In this document: positions 34,901 through 44,540 of the stretch, piece by piece
Position numbering within the stretch: position 1 is the first letter of the stretch
How the letters are laid out: the number at the start of each line of letters is the position of its first letter
From: Sipunculus nudus
Taxonomy: Eukaryota > Annelida > Sipuncula > Golfingiida > Sipunculidae
NCBI GenBank assembly: GCA_026874595.1
Contig: CM049307.1
Coordinates: forward strand, 56,505,870-56,569,869
Length of the DNA: 64,000 nt
Reading direction: 5' to 3'
The notes under the pieces: generated by a model
The model's input: the letters and a program-made list of their open reading frames with translations, nothing else
Database searches by the model: none
Told to the model about the DNA's origin: nothing
Program-made: the position numbers and the translations under genes

Positions 34901-37031
34901 AATGCTGGGATAATGAGACACCAGTGTCCCAGGTGCAACAAACCATAACCAAACCTGAAGTAGAAGGCAAAGTTAATGAGACGCCAGCGTCCCAGGTACA
35001 GCAAACCATAGACCTATGTGATGAAGAATGCACGGAAAAAGAGACGTCAGTATTAAAGGTAGTGCAAACCACACACAAATCCGAAACAGAATATAAGGAA
35101 ATAGAGACACGAGAGACAGAGAAACAGCAAACCATATATACATCTGAGGCAGCTTGCAAAGATAACGATGTGCAGTTATCTAATGAAACACCAATCATGG
35201 CTCAACTGAATGTAGAATGCAATAAGGCTGCAGCAGCACAGAACCATCAATCTTTTTATTTAAAAGATATAAAATATAAAGAAACAGTGGAGCGTACTTT
35301 GCTTGAAGGCCATGACAAAAGTGATTGTAAGGTTTCAATCTGCGATAGACTTGATCGGAAGGAGAAAGATGGTTTTTGCGAAACTAAAATTGAAATCGAA
35401 GATACATCTCCTTGCAAAGATAACTTAATGATATCGCAAAATGCACAAGTTGTAAAAATTGATTCTACAAATGTCGCCATGCCGTCTGTGTCAAAATCCT
35501 CTTGTGATATCCGTAAACCGACCAATAAAGGACTTGGTAATAATGATGGAACAAGAGACTATGAACATCAGGGAAACCCAGATAAAGTGGAAGCAAATTT
35601 AAAGACTGATCATTCAAATGGAAAAATCCTTCAACCTGAAGCTATTCCAGAAAGCACAGAAGAAAATCGAAAGGGGAAATGCGGTAAAATATGCTCAATT
35701 TGGAATCGAAAATATATTACCGCTATAATTTGGTTTGCTGGAAGTAAGCTTGCCTTTCTGTGTATCATTCAATTTATACCGGCTTATGCTGAGGAGATCG
35801 GGATGCCAGAGTTTGAGCGGTCGCTTTTAATTTCTGTGTCCAGTGGCGCCGAGGTCTTAATGCGTTTATTTCTGGCTATATTTGGGGACTCTAAATGGGT
35901 TAACAAGGAAGCGTTAATATCAGTTGCCGCAGTTATAGCCAGCGTAACAACGATTCTTCTGCCCATGTTTCCGACACCCATGTTCGTATTCGTTTATATG
36001 GGGATCTACGGACTCTTCAGCGACGCTCTGACTTTATACATGGGCTCCCTGGTTGTTGAAAGTGTTGGAGTGGATAATTTGGGAGTCGCTCTTGGGAATC
36101 TCCCGTTGTGCTTCGGCTCGGCGGCGGTGATAGCTCCATCTTTGTGCGGTATGTGTCAAACAACCTTTTTTATATATTTATTGGCGGTTAGCGCCTCCAT
36201 TTCGTTTAATGCTAGTGTAACTAGGTATGTACATCTGCAGAATTTAATTCCTGTTTCGGACCATATGAAAGGACAGTAGTACCCGGTCCTCTCATTTTAT
36301 ATCCTGGTGTTAACCTGGCGTGGTGACTACTGCACCTACAGGCCTTGAGTATGTTATCGGCCTGATCATTAAGCCTGCAGAGCGCCGACCAAGGATAAAA
36401 ACCGAGAGTGAAAAATCTCACCGCCTCTGCTGAGATTCGAACCCTCCCCCCCCCCCCCCCTTTGATTCTTGTGCTCTACCCTTGGCCCAAAGAAACTGGT
36501 GGTGTCAAACAGTCTTAATACGCAGAGCCTTCATCTTAAATTACCAGTAATCTATAGAAGGCAGTTTCGCTCATTTTTCTTGCTTCTCAGCTCAAACCTA
36601 TAAAAATAAATTTAACAGTTTCCGAAACACTGATTAACAATCCCTATACGTTTATTCAAAAAGGATTTAAAAAGAATATGATAATTCGAATGTACAAGTT
36701 AGGTAGTATTTAAAATTTTCATGCTTCTATGAAGATAATATAGTCATGTATTCTGATTGTCAGCAATATACTCAACAATTATCGCATCAGGTTAAAATGT
36801 GAGTAGATAATCTGTACATTTAATTATGACAAGTAAACCAGTGAGGCAATGATGATATTTTGTACTGTTTCAGGGTACCTGCGTGAGGTCACGGGCACCT
36901 ACAGGCACACCATGACAGTCGCTGGTTTATCGTCGATATTATCACTGGTCAGCTTTTCCGTATGTGGAGGAAGGTTATCATGCTCAGGACTAAAACGTAA
37001 AGCATCCTCAATTTATGTCGTAAACGCCTGA
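30438..37031 (+). CDS. Monocarboxylate transporter-like MFS gene D with repeat-bearing loop, 5 exons, 820 aa
   Basis: Exons: 30438-30471, 31449-31592, 32205-32348, 34166-36148 and 36874-37031 (TGA). Lengths 34+144+144+1983+158 form one open frame, all introns phase 1 and GT-AG. The first exon encodes [13 protein letters not shown]2-TM3 has [15 protein letters not shown], a good MFS motif A. Exon 4 starts T-T-G-A-F-G-L-V and has [12 protein letters not shown] before TM5. The TM6-TM7 loop is exceptionally long (about residues 173-615) and contains ten 21-residue repeats at residues 232-441. TM7 begins near residue 620 and reaches [14 protein letters not shown]8 has E-V-L-M-R; the last exon ends IYVVNA. 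SLC16 proteins usually have 430-560 residues, so the excess is the loop. Predicted to be a membrane carrier of unknown substrate whose cytosolic loop may bind a partner (inference). Confidence 0.88.
30556..30591. repeat. (GA)n microsatellite in gene D intron 1
   Basis: About 18 GA units, close downstream of the first exon. Confidence 0.95.
30740..31034. mobile_element. MITE, GGTTCTCAGGCAC family, degraded copy, gene D intron 1
   Basis: It matches 33226-33491 from 'ggcaccgcc(c/t)gc' to 'gtg(t/c)ctgagaacca'. The left terminal repeat is damaged ('aaaaggcaccg') and the A runs are expanded. The orientation is the same as the other copy. Confidence 0.7.
31878..31936. repeat. (AT)n microsatellite in gene D intron 2
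   Basis: AT units with one phase change. Confidence 0.95.
32685..32790 (+). repeat. Dispersed repeat, copy 2, gene D intron 3
   Basis: Matches 30005-30130, sharing 'ttttgagtagaaacgac' and the flank before it. Confidence 0.5.
33226..33491. mobile_element. 266-bp MITE with perfect 16-bp terminal inverted repeats
   Basis: TATGGTTCTCAGGCAC at 33226-33241 is the exact reverse complement of GTGCCTGAGAACCATA at 33476-33491. The outer TA is either part of the repeat or a TA target duplication, which would fit Tc1/mariner-type mobilisation. The interior is AT-rich and non-coding. It lies in gene D intron 3, with a degraded sister in intron 1. Confidence 0.85.
34537..35166 (+). repeat. Ten 63-bp in-frame tandem repeats within gene D exon 4
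   Basis: Units start at 34537, 34600, 34663 and so on to 35104 and are exactly 63 bp with no indels. Each encodes 21 residues beginning [10 protein letters not shown] and ending EFKDN in the best-conserved units. The first seven are similar; the last three drift. Hydrophobic residues fall at positions 4, 7, 11 and 18 of the unit, and 21 is three heptads, so an amphipathic register could persist, although prolines at 3 and 14 argue against one continuous helix. Two long minus-strand frames over this region are by-products of the repeat. Confidence 0.95.
36231..36488 (-). repeat. tRNA-derived SINE, copy 2, gene D intron 4
   Basis: Reverse-oriented relative of 1076-1420. On the minus strand it shows a tRNA-like head (GGGTAGAGCAC, then GGTTCGAATCTC), the GGCGGTGAGATTTTT junction, GCGCTCTGCAGG, CCAGGATATAAA and TCTGCAGATGT. 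The head contains an expanded G run (C run at 36447-36463 on the plus strand). Confidence 0.8.
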
Positions 37032-37077
37032 GAAAACCCAAAAGACCTAATGGATCTGTTCGTGAGCTGTGCATTTT

Positions 37078-37192
<115 letters not shown>

Positions 37193-37370
37193 AATTTAAG
37201 CACAATTACATGGAGGAACGACAACGACAACATACTGCTTATTTTGTTAGTATGAGCGCTCCGGCGATGGAAAGCGAAAATGTGGTACAAAGTTTTGAAA
37301 TTTCTAATGACCTATGTATGTTTGATGTACATAGAATATAGCGTTTTCCCTTCAATAAATTATTATAACT

Positions 37371-37600
37371 ACTAAAGCCGTTTCCTTACTCCTGTACACA
37401 AATGGGAATAACCTTGCTTCGGGCGAGACCTGTGGCGTAAAACAACATTGCGCGCCACCTTGTGGCCGTGACGCATAACTTAAAATAAATTGATATTTTT
37501 CTTCTCTGTTTCGTCTCCTTGTTTCCGAGTTGTCGCGCTTGGGCAGTCTTGTTTTGGTTATGAGACACATCTGTTTACTAACACACAGAACCATAACGTG
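37371..37600 (-). repeat. Partial relative of the nested 500-bp element
   Basis: On the minus strand 'tgtacaggagtaaggaaacgg' matches the conserved core of the elements at 28723-29222 and 52297-53025. The flanking 'gtggcgcgcaatg' and 'cgtcacggccac' are only loosely similar. A similar core occurs at 25986-26010 on the plus strand. Confidence 0.4.
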
Positions 37601-40600
37601 TAAAAAAGGGAATTTAAGAGTAAGTCCATGTGCATTGATTTTTTTTTGGGGGGGGGGGGGGGTTAACTAATCGCACTAATAGAACTAATAGCATGATATA
37701 AAACACATATTATCGCAAATAATTTTGTACCCTGAAAAATTTCTGGACGCCTCTTCGTGCCAGGGTTGCATCACATGTTTGAGCTATTGAAGTATATGTT
37801 ATCACATATGTCATACAAACCCTACAAAACATCCAGTCAACGTCGGGGACAGATGTTCTTTACCATATCAGTCCTGTCAACATATTAATTGTGGTAAAGA
37901 TTAACTTGACATGGTGATGCTTTTCTTGATTCTTAATAATTGTCTGAGAAGAAGCGAATTCATGGGAGTCGGAAGTCCCCCCCCCCATGTTTTTGCATCC
38001 AATAAAACGTCATTACAAGAACAGCAGAGCGATGGGCACATCACATTTACTTTTACAATTGCCCATTTAGCAGAGTATATATTTAGTAGGCTTGTAGTAT
38101 ACATGGCAGTTTTCATACATGACAACGTTTACAATACTGAGACATCTAGAATCGATAAGAGCAAAAATGTACTCCTAACACATTTTATATTCTGTCACAT
38201 CAGTGGAATGCCAGTTCACTTTAAAGATCTTTGCACCTTTCTGGGTTTGCACTCGTTTTTCAGGATCTGCAAATGTTATACATATGTAAACACGGAAGGT
38301 AAAAGTGTCCCAAGTTTGTTTAAAAGAGTCCGTCATTTAAAGAAACTATGAAGGAGGCTAACCCCATTCCCCGGACGTCGTAAGTCAGGCAATGTCATGT
38401 TTTGCCCCGACCCCTTTAAAAAAATATTCTGGGTGCGCTCCTGCTGCGAGCCATACATATTCAATGCCACGTCGTTATCTAAAATAAACTATACCTCAGT
38501 GCAAAAAGATCCGAAACGAATGCTAGCCGTAAGTAAAATGACCAATATATTTAATTCTGAATGGATGGGAAACATTGAAATAAATACATTTTTTTTAAGG
38601 TCTATAGTAATTCGTCATTTTTCTAATTATGCCGAATCAGGACGTATACCAAAAAGAAAGAGAAAATTTGTATACTTTATGATACAACCAGCGTTACTTA
38701 CATATCTTAAAGTGTTTTTAAGCAAATAACCACAGATAAAATATTTAAAAAATGAATTATTTTTTTTGCAGTTGTGAAACACTAGATGCGTTAGTGTCAG
38801 TTGAGGTTTCAGTATGATCAGCTTTGTAAATACGTTTAATAAATATAACCGCACAATCTTTTCAACTACTTATCTACGGATTTTATGCGTTACTTTAGAT
38901 TGGTTTCCCGCTCAATATTTTTTCTGGGGAGTGCATGGCAAACGGGAATAATAGTGACATGGATTCACTCTCAAAACTCTCTTTTTTGCTCACTATGTAT
39001 ATATGTTATGGAAAAATGTTTGCTCAGGAGAAAAATATTGGGTCCATCCCCGATTCAGTGGCGCACTAGTCCAGCGTTCCAACCGCTTCGCCAGAAAAGC
39101 AAGCGTTACTAGCGAGTCAGTTCGGTCCGCTTTGATATGCACCTCGTATAACACACACCCTTCTCAAGAGCGTTCTGCTATCAGTACAAGGTAACTTATC
39201 CCAGGAGTGACACTGTTGGTGGACTAGGTGAACCATTCCCCGGGCCCCAAAGTCGGGCGTTTATTTGGACGAGCCCCCATGGACATCAATTACACTACCT
39301 TAGTACCTGTTACATATATATCTATATAGTCCTTTGTAAAAAAATATCTCCATTAAATCGTTGTAAGTTGTATTTGTGTAGAGTAAATGAAGAAAATTTG
39401 TCATCTTCTTTAAAAACTTGTTATTTTACTGTTTGTCATAAACAGTTTTGAAAAAATTACAATAATTAAAAAAAGTAAATTTATTAACTTAATCTAGTTA
39501 AATAATATGAACCATTTAATAACAAAATATGTTAGAATGAAATACCTTTTTATAAAATTTGTTCAGATTGGTTGACTATTTCTTTAGAACAGATCACCGT
39601 GCTTGTGTTACCTTTAATAGATTATTTACACAAAAGAATGCTGGAAACTTTACGTCCATTGTGATAAAAATTATTTTAACTCTTTTGGAGACAATCAGAT
39701 CAAAATTCAATCATTTATAAATCAAATCTGGATTTTCACAAGAAATGAATAAGTATTGTGAAGATACATGATGTATTAGAGTCACAAAGTTAAATCAGTT
39801 AATTAGAAATTTCTTGATTCTGAGTGTATTACATATATTTAGCCTGGTTCCGTTTCCATGACAAATTTTAAATTATAAATTCATGAATCAACTTCATGAT
39901 AATTTTCCCCAGATAGGTCAGCTCATAGTTTCTTTAAACGGCGGCAGATGTCGCCACGATGAGCTTTCAAGAAATTGGCGATGAGTCATGCATGTTATAA
40001 CTACACTTATATTTTAGTGGATTTTGTCGTCCGTGATCGTCGATGAAAGTTCATGGGAAAATGACACGGCGCGGTTTCAAATCCACCCAGAGAAATTTCT
40101 GCACGAAGGTTTAAAGGCAAAAATAACAAATAAAGCTCTATTTTAGTTTAATAAATACTCTAAGATATAGTTTAGGTTAGAATTGTGACCACATTTTTCA
40201 ATAGTGATTGTGTTTCCTCGATACGACACGCATAGTATATCGATATAGTGAAACACTTGCAGCGATTTTCAGTCGGTAAAAGTAATGGCCTATTGTATCG
40301 GGGCGACCTCTGGTGAGGACATTGTAAATTAATGTTCAGTGGCACGGATGGTCGTCGAATGCAGTACACAGTCGTTGAAAATTCTCAGAAACCAATACAT
40401 ATCATATATCATCACCGAAATGGTGCTTATCAATGGTTTTCCTTTTAAAAGTAAGACCGCAAGTTGGTCAATTGTTTCACATCTCACAATCACTGTAATC
40501 AAATTTTATAAAATATAAATATAACAGTAGTGTCACACCAGGGTTGTTGGCTGTATATACGGCAAACTCTCAAATTTCAAGCACGAACACAAAATTACTT

Positions 40601-40850
40601 TACACGTTTTAATCTTGAAAAGAGGAAAACATGAAATATCCAGTTCAAAATATTATACCTTGTTACTGCATTCAAATCATTAATTGGCAAAAGTTAATTG
40701 CAAGGTCAAAGATTACATCCTAGGTGCATTGCACTGGGTAATTACAACGTTAGCGCGCTGCTTTCTGACAAATGTTAACACACTGTGAACACTCCTGTAC
40801 ACGGATCACATCACTTAAATAACAGCCTCAAACGACGGCGGTATACACGG

Positions 40851-40919
<69 letters not shown>

Positions 40920-41576
40920 ATTTTGAATAAGATGATGCTTAAGAACTGCATGGTTTATTTAATTGACAAAGTAAAAAGAACGAAAATATTGGAATCTTCA
41001 TCGAGATTTATAGGTCTGTTCTTGACAAGGAAATGTATGCCACCCTGACATTTCGATATAATCTCTTATATCAGAGGGGCAATATATCCAATTGTAAGGA
41101 ATAACAAAGCAAAAGGAAGAAAAACATGATTTACCACTAGATGGCGGTGATAATCAATAAATGTATTACAGTAAATGAAACTGTCTGGATCTTAAGTACA
41201 CTATTTAATACCGAACGCGTAATTTGATAAACATGCTTGATTTAAGTCAGCTTATACGTGCGCTATTAAAATATTTTATATTGTAAGTTCTTTGATAAAG
41301 AAGGAGCAGATTTAAACACACGCAATAGACAACTGCCTGGATAACTGGTCTATAATTCAAGTAATTATGAACCTTTGAAATATTTAAAATAAATATAGGG
41401 AAAACACAGCTCTGTAGAATACAAAAAGTATTAACTTCGAGTAATGATAACCGCCATTTCTTAATTTGTTTTCCATTGATAAACTTGTAAATATTATTTA
41501 CAAGTGGCCTCCTTCCAATTCTACCGTTTTATATCATACCGCCTTTTGTAGTTATTGTTTTAATTTAAAAGTTTCC
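37601..41576. other. Intergenic, no gene recognised
   Basis: AT-rich. It contains a poly-G tract (37646-37662), a possible reverse SINE head near 39045-39105 (minus strand GGCGAAGCGGTTGGAACGC, then TGGACTAGTGCGCC), and (AT)n at 40853-40915. A 146-codon frame at 37911-38351 has no family resemblance and no splice support. Confidence 0.5.
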
Positions 41577-41842
41577 CTATCGAAAAAGAATGACAAAACA
41601 TTCCTCTGCCTCCTCGAAGGTTTTATCGGTTTCTTCCTCTGAAAACTCCCTGCCTCGGTACCAATCAGTGTCAAAGTGAATTGCATCGCTAAAATATCGG
41701 CGATAAATAAATTTAATGGGGAAAAGATCTATATTAATCAGACCACCTGTAACCGATTCCATCTGGATGTCCCAGTTATAACCCTGTGTTCGGTCTGTAC
41801 CTCGGCAATTGGCCCGTTTGCTGACCGGATCTTGACAGACCA
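41577..41842 (-). CDS. Possible terminal exon of an unidentified gene
   Basis: On the minus strand a good acceptor (AATTCTTTCAG) precedes an 87-codon open frame ending at TAG. It reads from V-C-Q-D-P-V-S-K-R-A-N-C-R through Y-N-W-D-I-Q-M-E-S to S-E-E-E-T-D-K-T-F-E-E-A-E-E-C-F. Residue composition (charged, three or four cysteines, aromatic clusters) and codon use look like protein and unlike the AT-rich frames nearby. I do not recognise the family. No matching upstream exon could be joined with confidence. Confidence 0.4.
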
Positions 41843-41879
41843 CTGAAAGAATTACATTATTGTATAGTTATCTATGCTA

Positions 41880-43050
41880 CAGTTATCTTGTTAAGGAGAC
41901 TGTAAATCGGAATATGGCCCATTGCCCAACAGGGGCTTGACAGTGGCCAAAAGGAATTGCGTACTTTTCTGTTTTATATAACACCTCATTTATCCGTATA
42001 TTTCAAGTTGATTCATTTTCATTTTCTTATAAATTTTGCTTCTGTTTCGTTTCAGGGATTGATTATACATATGTGGTAATTTCTATCACGTGAATCTCGA
42101 CAGAGAAACGAGAAATCAAGTCTTTTTAATTCCAAGTATCATACAGTGACGATTAAGCCCACGATAAATAAGTCTTAACTGATTAATGTAGCCTTCAGCG
42201 TCATCCAGTTTCAATCATGTCGTGTACTTTGGTAGATGTAAGAATATGTACCTTGGTTGATGAGATAATATGGGTAATTAGATTTAATTTATAATTTTAT
42301 TTTCCTTAGTATTATTTTACGCATTCGATCATATATGCCAACATTTTTTATTTAAATCTGGAACGCCTATGGTCTGTCAAACACTATACTTTCTTTGTAC
42401 TCCGTTTCCTATATTTTAGTCATAATCACTTTCACATACACTGATTTAATAAATGAAATACGCCCATAACATAACTGGTGTCGTGGCTGGAATAACATCA
42501 GATACTAATCCGATGTTTTAACACGAAACAGCTGTTCTCTGTATATTGTATCACGAAGACTATATAGTTAATTGTTTCAGTCATATACACGACGTTCTAG
42601 GGTAATTAAACACCTAAAAGTAAATAATAATCTTATAAAAATACAATACTGTGCTAGTCTATTTTTACAAAAAGATAATTTTATAAAAATTATGACTGAC
42701 ACCTTGTTAAGACCATTTACATCATTTTCTTAACATAATATTTTTAGTTGGAATTTTGATTTAAAACAAAATATATATCGATGCAGGCGGACAGACACGA
42801 ACTTCGATGGTTCCGGAGGGAATTAGTGACATATATAATCTTAATAAAACTGCTACTACCGACTAAAAGATATTAGTTTATTAACTTATAAATAGAGTGA
42901 AATAGTTTTGAGTGTTCGAAAGTCAAATAAGTAAAAGTTATCACTTAGCCCCGTGAATTTTGTTGTCTGAGTTATGAAGATTAGGTTACCTGTTCGGCTA
43001 CCATTCAAAGTGTGAAATTTTAAAACCATTGTGAGGTTTCGTAATTCTAC
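41880..43050. other. Intergenic, nothing recognised
   Basis: AT-rich sequence with no exon-like frame. A (TC)n(AT)n compound microsatellite follows at 43053-43123. Confidence 0.45.
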
Positions 43051-43052
43051 CC

Positions 43053-43072
43053 CCCCTCTCTCTCTCTCTCTC

Positions 43073-43123
<51 letters not shown>
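43053..43123. repeat. (TC)n(AT)n compound microsatellite
   Basis: The same TC-to-AT structure as at 3513-3570. Confidence 0.95.
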
Positions 43124-43124
<1 letters not shown>

Positions 43125-43161
43125 AAAACAACGTCTGCCATTTATGTCATTTATTAAAATG

Positions 43162-43296
43162 CTGGCAGTGCCAAAATTAAATGTCAATTATTCCAGGCAG
43201 AAATGTAACTAGAGTCCAAGACTGCCTGGGTGAGAATATTAATATGTACTAGTTAGTTATTATAATACATTAAAGCCTCTCAAGGGGCACTGCCAG
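43162..43296. mobile_element. 135-bp foldback/MITE-like element
   Basis: CTGGCAGTGCC at 43162-43172 is the exact reverse complement of GGCACTGCCAG at 43286-43296. The interior has no coding capacity. No convincing target duplication was seen, so the superfamily is open. Confidence 0.6.
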
Positions 43297-43551
43297 GTAA
43301 AATCAAACACCAAGTGATACAATTATAATTATAAACACAACATATAGGGAACAACATAAGAAGAGCACTCTGACAAAAACTATTCATTATGTAAGATGTC
43401 TTAAAGAGTCCTAAGTAGGATGCCTCTTTGGCACCATCATTATCCTCTCACTAAGCTTAACATTATGAAATTACATGAAAGTACTAGATGTATTGAAACT
43501 GTAACATCATATAGTCCATATCTGGAGATGTTGTTGAGTTCTGTGACAGGT

Positions 43552-43705
43552 TTATGCAAGTGACAACTGGTTTAGTCTTGCAAACTGTGTTTTCTGCCTA
43601 GGTATATCACAGCATGATGTCTGGTTCCATGGTGTGCTGTACACTGGCATATAGGATCCATGCTGGAAACCAGGGAACGGTATATCAACCCACATCAAAG
43701 ACCAT
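43552..43705 (-). CDS. Possible exon of unidentified origin
   Basis: On the minus strand an acceptor (TATCTTTTCAG) is followed by an open frame of about 50 codons with W-S-L-M-W-V-D-I-P-F-P-G-F, then S-T-P-W-N-Q-T-S-C-C-D-I-P, ending at TAA. The residues look protein-like, with Trp, Cys and Pro in close spacing. No family was recognised, and it could equally be a transposon remnant. Confidence 0.25.
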
Positions 43706-43739
43706 CTGAAAAGATAACTCAATATACATTTAGTAAGGA

Positions 43740-44483
43740 AAAGATACAACTGAAATTACGCAGCGTATAGGATTAAGAAAAAAGTTGTGAGAGGTATTAG
43801 GTATCGAAGGAGATAGATTCCATCACGAGTCATTCTGTACCACACACAACACCCAGGATTACTATAAGAAAGGATTACTATATATTTATTCCTGTGAAGT
43901 GAGGGCAAATACTCGAATTAAAAAGGAGCCAAACGGCCAGCAGACAGCCCATCTAGCTGTTGTGGTGCCACAGATGATCCATTATACCATGTATGGGGGA
44001 TAACTGGAACATGGATATCCCGTCCCCACCTACCAAAAGCTATGAAACAAAACAGCTTAGGCAGAGTGGCATTCTATACAAATCGTCTGTGTAGAACATT
44101 TATATGAGTGCTTGTATGTAATATTTGAATAGCCATTTAGAGCACAATGATATGGATATAGTAACCATGTAAAAAAGGCTAAAGGCTAAAAAGAAATTAA
44201 AAAAATAATCTAGATTTAAAAAATATGGTGTGAGATTGGATGGAAACAAGAGCTGGAACAAGGAAAGATGTAAAAATTGTTGCAAAGTTATATACCGTTT
44301 AACTAAATACAAATAATAGCCAATAAATGACAGTCAAATAAGAATAACCTGCTGAGAAAGAGGAAATTAAAATATGTTGATATCAAATTGATAGATGTAA
44401 AAGAATTATCTGAAACACAGGAAGAACAAAACGGAAACAAAAACAGCATCCCAAGAATAGATAATGCTTAAGGCAGGCATGCA

Positions 44484-44540
<57 letters not shown>

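Noticed and set aside
34501-35198. Two long minus-strand reading frames (167 and 178 codons) over the gene D repeats
   Set aside because: They exist only because a 63-bp repeat keeps any stop-free frame open; the plus frame continues through flanking transporter sequence and has the splice sites.
37911-38351. 146-codon frame as a gene
   Set aside because: No family resemblance, a weak start, and residue use that follows base composition.
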